Source: DAOUAM01 sp034433305
GTDB lineage: Bacteria > Chloroflexota > Dehalococcoidia > Lucifugimonadales > DAOUAM01
Direction of reading: 5' to 3'
NCBI GenBank assembly: GCA_034433305.1
Contig: DAOUAM010000020.1
Coordinates: forward strand, 1-38,208
Length of the DNA stretch: 38,208 bases
Every line of letters starts with the position of its first letter. Position 1 is the first letter of the stretch. Below are positions 6,908-16,500 of the stretch, one piece after another. The notes beneath the pieces are model-generated. The model was not told the DNA's origin. It saw nothing but the letters and a program-made list of their open reading frames with translations, and did not search any database. A program made the translations under genes and the position numbers.

Positions 6908-9415
6908 ATGACATCCATCAGGCATTCCACCATAGCCAGCCCGCGAGAGGCGCTGGGCTTCGAGCCAGGTGAAGACCGCAAGCTGGCCGACTGGCCCCAG
7001 CTTGTGGACTACTTCCGGCTCCTCGGCCAGTCCTCGGACCGCGTGTTGACCAGACAGCCAGGCGACAGCACCGAGGGCAACCCTTTCCTGCTGGCCATCA
7101 TCTCCTCGCCCCGGAACCTGCAGGCCCTGGAGGAGTACCGCCGCATCCAGGCCAGGCTGGCCGATCCGCGCACCATCCGCAACGATGGCGAGGCCGAGGA
7201 GCTTATAGCCGCCGGCAAGGCCGTGGTGCTGGTGACGTGCAGCATCCACGCCACCGAGGTCGGCGCCACGCAGATGTCGCCTCTGCTGGCCTACCACCTG
7301 GCCACCAGCGATAGCCCCGAGGTGCTGCGCGTCCTGGACAACGTCATCCTGCTGCTGGTGCCCTGCCTGAACCCGGACGGCCTCATCAAGGTGAAGGCCT
7401 GGTACGACAGCACCCTGGGCACGCCCTTCGAGGGCGTGCCGCCACCCTTCCTGTACCACAAGTACGCCGGCCACGACAACAACCGCGACTGGGCCACCTT
7501 CAACCTGGTGGAGACGCGGCTGGTGGTGGAGCACTGCCTCAACGCCTGGCACCCCCAGATCGCCTACGACCTGCACCAGACGCGCTCCGACGGCATGCGC
7601 ATGGTGCTGCCGCCCTACATTGACCCCGTGGACCCCAACGTTGACCCTATCCTCCAGGCTGAGCTTGCCATGCTGGGCTCGGCCATGGCCGCGGAGCTTA
7701 CGGCGCAGGGCAAGGCAGGCGTGGCCGTCAACGTGGTGTACGACGCCTTCAGCCCCAGCCGCTCCTACCTGCACTACCACGGCGGAGTCCGGGTGCTGTC
7801 GGAGGCGGCCAGCGCCCGCATCGCCACGCCCGTCGAGCTGCGGCCCGAGGACCTGCGGCCCGCCAGGGGCGAGGACCCGACCCAGCAGGCGTGGAACCAT
7901 CCCCTACCCTGGAAGGGGGGCCGCTGGGGCCTGCGCGACATCGTGGAGTACGACTTGGCCGCCACCATGGCCTGCCTGGGCCATGCGGCGCGCTACCGCG
8001 ACATGTGGCTGCGCAACTTCTACCTGGTGGGCAAGAAGGCGGTGTCCGGGCAGCAGGGGCCTTTCGCCTTCCTGGTGCCCCCAGTCCAGCACGACCCCGT
8101 GGCCGCAGCCGAGATGCTCCAGGTGCTGCGCACCGCCCAGGTGGAGGTCCACGAGGCCCACGGGCCTTTCGTGGCTGAGGGCAAGCCGTACCCGGCGGGC
8201 ACCAGAGTAGTCCTGGCGGCCCAACCTTACGCTGCCTTCGCCAGGACCATGCTGATGGCCCAGCAGTACCCCGACCTGCGGCAGTACCCTGGCGGCCCGC
8301 CCAGGGCGCCCTACGACGTGACGGCCCACAGCCTGCCGCTCCAGATGGGTGTGAGTATAGCGGAGGTCAGGAAGCCGTTCCAGGCAAGCCTCAGGTTGGT
8401 GGACGACGTCAGGCCGCCCCGAGGGCAGGTGGTGCGCCGCGACCCCAAAACGTCCACTGTGTACCTGCTTAGCCCCAGCAGCAATGCCAGCGTCCGGGCG
8501 GTGAACCGGCTGCTGGCCGCCGGCGTCAGGGTCTGGCGCGCCCGGGACGCCTTCACGGCGGAGGGTGCCCCATACCCTCCTGGCACATACGTGATGGAAG
8601 ATGGCAGCGCCCTCGCATCCCTGGTGGAGCAACTGGCCCGCCAGTGCAGCCTGGACTTTGCCGCCATGGCCTCGGCCCCAGTGGTGCCGCTGGCCGAGCT
8701 GCGCACGCCAAGGGTAGGCGTTTACAAAAGCTACGTGCCCACCACCGAGGAAGGCTGGACTCGCCTTGTGCTGGAGGACTACAGCTTTCCCTATGCGTCG
8801 CTGACTGACGAGGAAATCAGGCGGCGACGGCTGGCCGAGCGGTTCGACGTCATCCTGCTGCCCAGCCAGCGCTCGCGCCACCTGGACGAGGGGCACAGCC
8901 CCAGGCACTACCCCGCCGCCTACGCCGGCGGCCTGGGCATCGCCGGGGCCAGCAGCCTGCGCGAGTTTGTGGAGGAGGGCGGCACCCTGGTCGCCTGGGG
9001 CGGCGCCGCCGAGTACGTCCGCCGTCGGTTCGAGCTTCCCGTCTCCAACGTGCTGACCGGGCTGGCCAGCACCGAGTTCTACGCCCCTGGCAGCCTGCTG
9101 CGGGTGGTGCTGGACACGGCCCACCCCATTGCCTACGGCATGCCCAGGGAGTGCGCCATCATGCTGGTCAACGGCCCGGCCTACGACGTGCGCCAGGGGC
9201 AGGTGGTGGGCAAGTACCCTTCGGAGGGCCTGGTGCTCAGCGGCTGGGTCATCGGCCAGGAGAGGCTGGCCGGCAGGGCCGCGCTGGCCGTGGTGCCCAT
9301 TGGCCGGGGCCAGGTGGTCCTCATCGGCTTCCGGGTCCACTTCCGCGCCCAGGCGCGGGGCACGTACAAACTGCTTTTCAATGCCCTCTACCACGGCGCG
9401 GCAAAGCCAAGATAG
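6908..9415 (+). CDS. Large M14-family zinc metallopeptidase
   Basis: 835-residue protein. The N-terminal half is an M14 carboxypeptidase-like domain. The zinc motif is His114-Ala-Thr-Glu117 (CSIHATEVG) with third ligand His223 (YDLHQT). The substrate-binding segment is DNNRDW (190-195), and Glu299 (VLSEAAS) is the probable general base. The C-terminal half contains a Rossmann-like, GATase/ThuA-like fold signature around GGLGIAGASSLREFVEEGGT. The length of roughly 830 residues fits the large bacterial M14 subgroup. I chose ATG 6908 because the family pattern (SPREALGFEPGEDRKLADW) begins just after it; its GGAGG is rather distant (15 nt). There is no signal peptide or membrane helix, suggesting a cytoplasmic location, which is unusual for carboxypeptidases. 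The transporter upstream suggests digestion of imported peptides. Substrate unknown. Confidence 0.82.
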   Translation: MTSIRHSTIASPREALGFEPGEDRKLADWPQLVDYFRLLGQSSDRVLTRQPGDSTEGNPFLLAIISSPRNLQALEEYRRIQARLADPRTIRNDGEAEELIAAGKAVVLVTCSIHATEVGATQMSPLLAYHLATSDSPEVLRVLDNVILLLVPCLNPDGLIKVKAWYDSTLGTPFEGVPPPFLYHKYAGHDNNRDWATFNLVETRLVVEHCLNAWHPQIAYDLHQTRSDGMRMVLPPYIDPVDPNVDPILQAELAMLGSAMAAELTAQGKAGVAVNVVYDAFSPSRSYLHYHGGVRVLSEAASARIATPVELRPEDLRPARGEDPTQQAWNHPLPWKGGRWGLRDIVEYDLAATMACLGHAARYRDMWLRNFYLVGKKAVSGQQGPFAFLVPPVQHDPVAAAEMLQVLRTAQVEVHEAHGPFVAEGKPYPAGTRVVLAAQPYAAFARTMLMAQQYPDLRQYPGGPPRAPYDVTAHSLPLQMGVSIAEVRKPFQASLRLVDDVRPPRGQVVRRDPKTSTVYLLSPSSNASVRAVNRLLAAGVRVWRARDAFTAEGAPYPPGTYVMEDGSALASLVEQLARQCSLDFAAMASAPVVPLAELRTPRVGVYKSYVPTTEEGWTRLVLEDYSFPYASLTDEEIRRRRLAERFDVILLPSQRSRHLDEGHSPRHYPAAYAGGLGIAGASSLREFVEEGGTLVAWGGAAEYVRRRFELPVSNVLTGLASTEFYAPGSLLRVVLDTAHPIAYGMPRECAIMLVNGPAYDVRQGQVVGKYPSEGLVLSGWVIGQERLAGRAALAVVPIGRGQVVLIGFRVHFRAQARGTYKLLFNALYHGAAKPR

Positions 9416-9481
9416 CCATCAAGTGGCCTTGATGGCATTTGTGATTCCCATAAACTGGGACCAGTAACATAGAGTAATACA

Positions 9482-11017
9482 ATGCCCACCTCCCTTGTAC
9501 GCGGCAGGTACGTGGTCTGCAAGGTCACCGGCGACGACAGCAGCCAGGTCATCGAGGACGGTGCGGTGTTCCAGCGCGATGGGGAGATCGTCGCCGTCGG
9601 CCCCTACGCCGACCTGAGGGCGCGCTACGTGGCCGACGAGGAGATTGGCTCCCCGGACTTCGCGGTCATCCCCGGCCTGGTAAACGCTCACCACCACGTG
9701 GGCCTGACGCCCTTCCAGCTTGGCATACCCGACATGCCCCTGGAGACCTGGATTATCGCCCGCTGGGGCATTCGGGACGTTGACCCCTACCTGGACACGC
9801 TCTACTGCGCCCTCCAGATGCTGGAGTCGGGCATCACCACGGTCATGCACAACCACGGCCTGGCCCGGCTGCCGGCGGGCGTGGACCGCTTCGAGTCCAG
9901 CTCCCGCATCATCCAGGCCTACGAGGACGCCGGCATGCGCGTCGCCTTCTCCCTCTCCCACCGCGACCAGAACTTCCTGGTATATGAAGATGATGAGCGC
10001 TTTCTGGCGACCCTGCCCTCGGGCCTGGCCCAGCGCGTGCGGGAGCACCTGAAGGCCAGCGCCTTGCCCCTGGAGGACTACCTGTCGCTGTGCGCCGAGC
10101 TCCACAGCCGCAGGAGCTCCAGCCGCACACGGGTGCTCATCAGCCCCCACAACGTCCACTGGTGCTCCGATACGCTGCTGCGGGCCATCAAGGACTTCGC
10201 CACCAGACACGGCACGGGCATACATATCCACCTTCAGGAGACCATTTACCAGAAGATGTACGCCACGCGCCACTGGGGCGGCACGCCCCTGGCCCACCTG
10301 GCCGACCTGGGCTTCCTGGGGCCTGAGGTCTCCTGCGCCCACGGGGTCTGGCTCACCGAGTCGGACATGGGCCTGCTGGCGCAGACGGGCACGGCCATCT
10401 GCACCAACCCCAGCTCCAACCTGCGTCTCAAGAGCGGCATAGCCCCCCTGAACCGCATGCTGGCGCGGGGCGTCACCGTGGCACTGGGAATAGATGAGGC
10501 CGGCATCAACGACGATAACGACATCCTCCAGGAGATGCGGCTGGCCCACAAGCTGCACCGCGAGCCGGGCGTCTCCAGCCCAGCGCCCACGTCCCACCAG
10601 GTGCTGCGCATGGCCACGGCCAGCGGCGCCGCGGTCACCCTCTTCGGCGACCAGGTGGGCACACTGGAGCCGGGCAAGCGCGCCGACATGGTGCTGGTCA
10701 GCCTGGAGCGCATCACCGAGCCGTACCTGGAGCCGGGCACCAGCATCGTGGACGCCCTGGTGTACAGGGGCAAGGGCCTGGACGTGGACACGGTCATAGT
10801 GGACGGCGAGGTGCTGCTCCGCCACGGGAAGCCCACGCGCCTGGACAGGGCCGAGGTGGTGGCAAAGCTCAAGGAGTCGCTCGAGGCGCCGTTGAAGCCC
10901 CACGAGCTGCGGCGTCGGGAGCTGGCGCGGGAGCTTCTGCCTTACATCCAGCGCTGGTTCGCCGGCTGGACGCTGGACAGAGGCGCGCCCTTCTACCACT
11001 ACAACCAGCGCACCTAG
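9482..11017 (+). CDS. Metal-dependent amidohydrolase / deaminase (TrzN/AtzA-MtaD-like)
   Basis: 511-residue amidohydrolase-superfamily enzyme. The metal ligands are all visible: HxH at His70/His72 (VNAHHHVG), His248 and His250 (HIHLQET), His287 (SCAHGVW) and Asp338 (LGIDEAG). The segment CTNPSSNLRLKSGIAP is typical of the cytosine-deaminase-like branch that includes S-adenosylhomocysteine/methylthioadenosine deaminases and chlorohydrolases. The C terminus returns to the small beta-sandwich (LEPGKRADMVLV ... VIVDGEVLLRHG). It is cytoplasmic with no signal. The gene lies 66 nt downstream of the peptidase with a poor ribosome site, so it may have its own promoter (a weak TTGATG-N16-TAAACT at 9429-9456). 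The exact substrate (nucleoside, triazine-like or guanidine-like amine) cannot be told from sequence. Confidence 0.85.
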   Translation: MPTSLVRGRYVVCKVTGDDSSQVIEDGAVFQRDGEIVAVGPYADLRARYVADEEIGSPDFAVIPGLVNAHHHVGLTPFQLGIPDMPLETWIIARWGIRDVDPYLDTLYCALQMLESGITTVMHNHGLARLPAGVDRFESSSRIIQAYEDAGMRVAFSLSHRDQNFLVYEDDERFLATLPSGLAQRVREHLKASALPLEDYLSLCAELHSRRSSSRTRVLISPHNVHWCSDTLLRAIKDFATRHGTGIHIHLQETIYQKMYATRHWGGTPLAHLADLGFLGPEVSCAHGVWLTESDMGLLAQTGTAICTNPSSNLRLKSGIAPLNRMLARGVTVALGIDEAGINDDNDILQEMRLAHKLHREPGVSSPAPTSHQVLRMATASGAAVTLFGDQVGTLEPGKRADMVLVSLERITEPYLEPGTSIVDALVYRGKGLDVDTVIVDGEVLLRHGKPTRLDRAEVVAKLKESLEAPLKPHELRRRELARELLPYIQRWFAGWTLDRGAPFYHYNQRT

Positions 11018-11140
11018 CGCGGACGGGCGCGAGGCGGGCACAGGCCATCATGACGCTCACCAGGTCAGGCTGGATGAAGGCGGCAAAGATATGGCGACGG
11101 AATAGCTTTCCCGGCCACCTGCTGGCCCAGCGGCTACGGG

Positions 11141-11169
11141 TTGCGTGCAGGCGGCGCGCGTCCTAGAAT
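11141..11169 (+). promoter_or_regulatory. Sigma-70-like promoter upstream of LVIVD gene
   Basis: TTGCGT (11141-11146) and TAGAAT (11164-11169) are separated by 17 nt, and the ribosome site and ATG of the LVIVD gene follow within 30 nt. The spacing and the good -10 box make this the best promoter candidate in the 11018-11197 gap. Confidence 0.55.
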
Positions 11170-11197
11170 GTTGCCAACCCATTAAGGAGGCAGCACC

Positions 11198-12412
11198 ATG
11201 CCGCAGACCAGAGCAGAGTCCCGCAACATGCGCCTCATCGCGCACCACGACCTGAATGGCTTCGGCAACGGCGGCGAGGGTATGGCGCTCCAGGCCGCCC
11301 GTGGCGGCCGGCGCATCCTCTACATCGCCCACGAGAGCGGCCCCAAGGACTTCACGGCCATTGATGTCACCGATCCCAAGGCCCCTCGCCTGGTGGTGCA
11401 GACGGAGCTTTACAGCCGGGAGGTGCGCTCCAACTCCCTGGCCCTGGTGGACGACCTGCTGCTGGTGGCCTACCAGTCCTCCAGGCCAGGCGTCAGCCCC
11501 GTGGGCATGGGCGTATATGATGTCAGTGATCCTGCCAATCCCAAAAAGGTGGCTTTCTTCGATACTTCCGGGCCGCACTCGCGTGGCGCCCACTGCCTGT
11601 GGTACGTGGATGGCAGGTACGCCCACCTGAGCACCGGCGCGGCGGACTTCGTGCCCACCAACCCCAGGGACGACCAGTTCTACATGATAGTGGACGTCAG
11701 CGAGCCCCACCACCCCAGGGAGGCGGGGCGCTGGTGGCTCCCAGGCACGCGCCAGGGCGACAGCGAGCCTCCGCCCAGACGCCATACCCACATAGACGCC
11801 GGCTTCCGCGTCCACAACGCCAATGTTTACCCTCAACGCCCGGACCGCGCCTACCTGGGCTACCTGGACGGCGGGGCCATTGTACTGGACATCTCGGACA
11901 TGGCGCGCCCCCACATGGTCAGCCGGGTGGACTACCACCCGCCCTTCCCCGGCTTCACCCACACCGTCATGCCCCTGTTCGACCGCGGCCTGCTCATCGT
12001 GACCGACGAGGCGAACACCGAGGACTGCTCGGACTGGCCCAAGCTCACCTGGGTCATGGATGCCCGTGAGGAGTCCAATCCGGTGCCCATCAGCACCTTC
12101 CCCATGCCGCCCAGAGAGGAGTACTGCGGGCGCGGCGGCAGGTTCGGCTCGCACAACATCCACGAGAACCAGCCCCTGCCGACTTCATGGGTGTCCGACA
12201 GGTACATTGTGGGCGCCTACTTCAATACCGGCGTGCGCGTCCACGACGTCAGCAACCCCTTCCAGCCCCAAGAGGCGGCCTACTACATCCCGCCAGTCCC
12301 GGCGGGCGCCCGTGGGGTCAACATCAACGACGTGTACGTGGACGAGAACGCCGTTGTGTACGCCATCGAGCGCGCCAGGGGCGGCCTGTACATCCTGGAT
12401 ATGGAGCTTTAG
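11198..12412 (+). CDS. LVIVD-repeat beta-propeller protein
   Basis: 404-residue protein built from repeated blades of the form 'a-x-V-x-D-V-S-D-P-x-x-P'. Clear examples are FTAIDVTDPKAPRLV, MGVYDVSDPANPKKV, YMIVDVSEPHHPREA, AIVLDISDMARPHMV and VRVHDVSNPFQPQEA. This is the LVIVD repeat, which forms a propeller. Many conserved His, Asp and Trp residues (for example RRHTHIDAG and SHNIHENQP) lie between blades and could form a metal or ligand site. No signal peptide is seen despite many family members being exported. The start is well supported (AAGGAGG 8-9 nt before ATG) and a promoter lies just upstream. Its molecular role is unknown; the preceding amidohydrolase may be functionally linked but has a separate promoter. 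Confidence 0.8.
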   Translation: MPQTRAESRNMRLIAHHDLNGFGNGGEGMALQAARGGRRILYIAHESGPKDFTAIDVTDPKAPRLVVQTELYSREVRSNSLALVDDLLLVAYQSSRPGVSPVGMGVYDVSDPANPKKVAFFDTSGPHSRGAHCLWYVDGRYAHLSTGAADFVPTNPRDDQFYMIVDVSEPHHPREAGRWWLPGTRQGDSEPPPRRHTHIDAGFRVHNANVYPQRPDRAYLGYLDGGAIVLDISDMARPHMVSRVDYHPPFPGFTHTVMPLFDRGLLIVTDEANTEDCSDWPKLTWVMDAREESNPVPISTFPMPPREEYCGRGGRFGSHNIHENQPLPTSWVSDRYIVGAYFNTGVRVHDVSNPFQPQEAAYYIPPVPAGARGVNINDVYVDENAVVYAIERARGGLYILDMEL

Positions 12413-12454
12413 CCCGGCGCTGGTAGCCTTCAGACTGTGGTGGGGGCCAAGACT

Positions 12455-13141
12455 ATGAAAGTCCTGGTAATCGAGGACTCAGAGAACCTGGTAGAGGTCA
12501 TCCGAGTAAGCTGCAACATGCGCTGGCCTGGTACAGCCTTCGTCTCATCCAGCGAGGGCAAGAAAGCGGCCCAACTGGTAAAGACGGAAGCGCCCGACGT
12601 GGTGCTTCTGGACCTGGGCCTGCCCGATGGCAACGGGCTTGACGCGCTGAGGGAAGTCCGCGCCTTCTCTGAGGTGCCGGTGCTTATCATCACAGCACGC
12701 AGCGACGAGGCCGACCGCGTCAAGGGCCTGGAGATCGGCGCGGACGACTATATAGTCAAGCCTTTCTCCTATGCCGAGCTGCTGGCCCGCATCAGGGCTG
12801 TGCTGCGCCGGACGCAGAAGCCGCCGCCCCAGAGGGAGCCTGTGGCCCAGGGCCAGGGTCTGCGCATTGACCTGGCCAGGCATCTGGTAACTCTCAACGG
12901 CAGTGAGGTCAGGCTCACGACCAAGGAGTGGGCCTTGCTGGCCGCTCTCGTGCGCAGCAAAGGCAAAATCGTACCCCTGGAGGCGCTAGCCCACGCGGTC
13001 TGGGGGGGCAATCACCTGAGCAGGTCCACCATCGCCATGTGCATCCGCCGCCTCCGTTTGAAGCTTGGCGATGACCCACAGAACCCTCGGATTGTCCTGG
13101 CACACCACGGCGCGGGCTACAGCTTCTCGATGCCGTCCTAG
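12455..13141 (+). CDS. OmpR-family response regulator (canonical receiver)
   Basis: 228 residues: a receiver domain (about 1-118) followed by a winged-helix DNA-binding domain (about 130-228). All receiver residues are in place: acidic pocket Glu7/Asp8 (VIEDSE), phosphoacceptor Asp53 (VVLLDLGLPDG), Thr (LIITARS) and Lys (DDYIVKPF). The effector domain shows LTTKEWALLAALV and the recognition helix STIAMCIRRLRLKLGDDP with the wing GAGYSF. I chose ATG 12455 (after GGGGG) over the GTG at 12437 because the family starts MKVLVIEDS. It lies 42 nt after the LVIVD gene. The large kinase 384 nt downstream on the same strand is its probable partner. Confidence 0.9.
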   Translation: MKVLVIEDSENLVEVIRVSCNMRWPGTAFVSSSEGKKAAQLVKTEAPDVVLLDLGLPDGNGLDALREVRAFSEVPVLIITARSDEADRVKGLEIGADDYIVKPFSYAELLARIRAVLRRTQKPPPQREPVAQGQGLRIDLARHLVTLNGSEVRLTTKEWALLAALVRSKGKIVPLEALAHAVWGGNHLSRSTIAMCIRRLRLKLGDDPQNPRIVLAHHGAGYSFSMPS

Positions 13142-13271
13142 CCCACGCCCGCTCCCACAGGAGTCCAGGTCCAGCCGTGGCCCATAAGCGGACGGTTTTT
13201 GAGGATAGCTGGGAGGCAGTCAGGCCGGACTGTCCTCACCCCATGGTGTATAAAGCCCGAGCTGGCCTGGT

Positions 13272-13383
13272 GCGCTCCCTCTCCACCCTTCGGCACGCTC
13301 AGGGCAGGCCCTTTCGGCAAAGCTATGTTGGCCCAGGACTGGACTCCTGGCTGCCCCCGCAGCGACAGAGAGGGCGAGGGGGC
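13272..13383. repeat. Diverged copy of the mosaic intergenic repeat
   Basis: CCCTCTCC near 13277 and GAGAGGGCGAGGGGG near 13369 form the outer arms. Inside is CCCTTCGGCACGCTCAGGGCAGG, the reverse-complement form of the CCTGTCCTGAGCGTGCCGAAGGG module found at 17.8 and 25.7 kb (shown here only as a motif comparison). It fills part of the 13142-13525 gap between regulator and kinase. Confidence 0.6.
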
Positions 13384-13452
13384 TTTCATGCTTCACGGTG
13401 TCGGCAACAGCCGGCGTGACCAGTTGGTGTAACCAGGAATCGTGGAATAGAC

Positions 13453-13458
13453 TATAAT
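13453..13458 (+). promoter_or_regulatory. Consensus -10 box (TATAAT) before the kinase
   Basis: A perfect TATAAT lies 68 nt upstream of the kinase start, in the AT-richer end of the 13142-13525 gap. No convincing -35 is found at 16-18 nt, so strength and sigma factor are uncertain. It suggests the kinase is not wholly dependent on read-through from the regulator gene. Confidence 0.4.
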
Positions 13459-13525
13459 TTGCAGGAGACTACCTGTTCTATCAAGCTACATCGTTCGGCA
13501 GAGAGCGCACTGTGGAGTGGTACAC

Positions 13526-16500
13526 ATGTCAAGCGGTCCGGAAGGACAAACAGCCCTGGCGGACTTGTCGCTGAGGTCTGTCCTGGGCGTACTGGATAGC
13601 ACGAATGAAGGGGTGATTATTCAAGACGCCTCTGGCAGGATAGTCTACGCCAACGCAGCGGCAGCCATGGTGTGTGGCCTCCCATGGGCGGGGCCTTGCA
13701 GCCAGGGTGCCACGGCGGCGCTGGACAGCACTGTCCAGGTGATGGATGAGTCGGGGGCGTCGCTGTGCGAGGCGTGGCCGTCAGGCCATCGAGTGCTCCG
13801 GGGCGAGCACGTGCCAGAAGCCACACTGCGCCTGCGCAGGATGGACACGGGCCAGGAGCGCTGGGTCCATGCGCGTACTCTGCCCATTGCCGACAGTGTG
13901 GGCCAACTGAGCCTGGCGGCCACCCTGCTGGCAGACATTACCCAGGAGAAGAAGTCCGAGGAGGAGCTTTCCAGGAAAACAGCGTCCGAGCGCGGACTGG
14001 CCCGAGAGAACGAGGTACTGGCGGAGATAGGCCGCATTATAAGCTCATCCCTGGACATACCCAAGGTCTATCAGGCTTTCGCCGAGCAGGTCAACAAGCT
14101 CATCCCTTTTGACAGGATAGCCATCGGCATCGCCGATGCGCAAGAGAGCACGGCGTGCATCGCCTACGAGGCCGGACTGGGCAAGCCAGCGCCGTCGGAA
14201 CCGGCCATCATCCCCCTGGAAGGGACGGTGACCCAGGAGGTGATGCGCCGCCGCTCTGGCATAATCCTGGACAACACGGACGACCCGGCCATCCTGCAAA
14301 GGTTCCCCGGCTTCGCCTGCCGCTACGATCCCCTGTTCAAGACCGCGGTCTCGGTCCCGCTGATAGCAGATGGGCAGCCCGTGGGGGCCATGCACCTGAA
14401 GTCCACCAGGCGCAACGCCTACACGCCACGGGACCTGGTGGCGGCAGAGCGCATCGGGCTGTACATCGGCGGCGCCCTGGCCAACTCCCGGCTCCATGCC
14501 CAGGTCCGCCGCGAGGTCTTTGAGCGAGAGACCCTGGCCAGGATAGGCCGCATTATCAGCTCCAGCCTGGACATCTCCACGGTCTACGAGCGCTTTGCCC
14601 AGCAGGTGCAGAAGCTCATCCCCTTCGACCGCATCACCATCGCCCTGGTGGACTACGCTCGCAACCTGCTGGTCAACACTTATGTCAGCGGGCTGCGGGT
14701 CACCGGCCTGGAGGTGGGTTGCGAGTTCCCCATCGTGGACACACCAGCGAGGGCCATAGTCCACAAGCGCGCCAGGCTGCTGGAGGGCGCCGAGTCGGTA
14801 GAGGACTTCCTGAAGCGGTACCCGTCCCTTGCTTCCAGCGTTGCCGCCGGGCTGCGGTCGCTGCTGGCTGTCCCGCTGGTCTTCAATGGCCAGGTCATAG
14901 CCACCATGACGCTGCGCTCCACCAGGACCAACGCCTACAGCCAGGCCGACCTGGCCCTGGCGGAGCGAATCGCTAACCAGATCGCCGGCGCCATCGCCAA
15001 CTCACAGCTATACGCCACCTGCCAGCGCCAGATGCAGGTACGGGAGACGCTGGCCAGCATTGGACGCATCATCAACTCCTCCCTGGAACTCGAGGAGGTC
15101 TATCAGAGGTTCGCCGAGCAGGTACACAAGCTGGTCTCATTCGACCGCATCACCGTCGCCCTGGTGGACATGGAGCAGCACGCCTACACCATGACCTACG
15201 TGACGGGGAAAGACGTGCCCGAACGGCGCCGGGGCGACAGGCTGCCGATGGAAGGCACCCTCACGGCAGCGGTGGTGAGCGGCGGCCCGGGTATAGTCCT
15301 GAACGCCTCCAGCTATGAGGAAGTGGCATCTCGCTTCCCGGGCCTCGCCCCCTGCTGGAACGAGGGGCTGAGGTCTTTCCTGTCCGTGCCGCTGGTATCC
15401 AAGGGCAAACCCGTGGGAGTGCTGCAGGTACATTCCTCGGAAGTGAACGCTTATACCGAGGCCGACCTTGAGCTTGTGGAGCAAATAGGCGCGCAGATAG
15501 CCGGCGCCCTCGCCAACGCCCAGCTTTACGCCGAACTGAAAAGCGCCGAGGAGTCCCTGCGCCGCTCCGAGGCCATCAACCGCGCCATGCTCAACGCCAT
15601 CCCCGACCTCATCATGCGCATCCGCCGTGATGGCACCTACCTGGACTGCAAGCAGGCCAGGGACTTCGAGACCTTCGTCCCGCCAGACCAGTTCATCGGG
15701 AAGAAGGCCCACGACATCATGCCCTCTGAGGTGTCCAGCCTCCACATGCAACACGTGGAGCAGTCATTGAGGACCAACACCATACAGGTGTACGAGTACC
15801 CGCTGGCGCTGGCTAGCGGCACACGGGAGTTTGAGGCCCGGGCCACAGCCTGCGGGCAGGACGAGGCGCTGGTAATTGTGCGGGACATCACCGAGCGCAA
15901 GCGCATGGAGGAGTCGCTGCTCCGCCGCACCCAGCAACTGGAGGCCCTCATGGCGGTCGCCGACATCCTGGCTAGCTCTGGGGACTTCAGGGACAAGACC
16001 GCAAGGGTGCTGGACGAGCTTTCCCGGGTGGCCCAGGCCGACAGGGTGGTGCTGCGCCTCTACGACGACAGGTCCCAGACGCTGCAGCTAGTGGGCTGGG
16101 TGGGCGCCGAGGGCCAGAGGCCACCCCCGGTGCAGACACTGAAAAGGAGCTTTTACCATCTGGCTTACGAGCAGGGGCAGACGGTGGTCGCCAACGACTA
16201 CCCCTCTCATCCGCTGGCCCACCCATCGCTGGTGTCCCAGGGTATAAAGTCCATGGTCTCCCTGCCCATCAGGGCAGAAGGAAGGGTGAGGGGCGTGGCT
16301 ACCCTGAGTTCGTGCAGGCCCGGCCACTTCACCCCCGAGCTTGTCAGGTTCCTGGAGGGCATCGCCGATGGCATGTGCGTGCTGCTGGAGAACGCCCGGC
16401 TCCAGCAGGAGCTACAGGCACAACTGGAGTACGACGAGCGCCAGCTAGACGCCTTTCGAAAGGCCATCGAAGGGTTCAGCTTCAACGATACTCCCGCCTT

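Noticed and set aside
9419..11041. Long minus-strand open frame opposite the amidohydrolase
   Set aside because: It is a high-GC shadow: Gly/Ala/His/Val-rich with no recognisable motif, fully opposite a gene with all amidohydrolase metal ligands.
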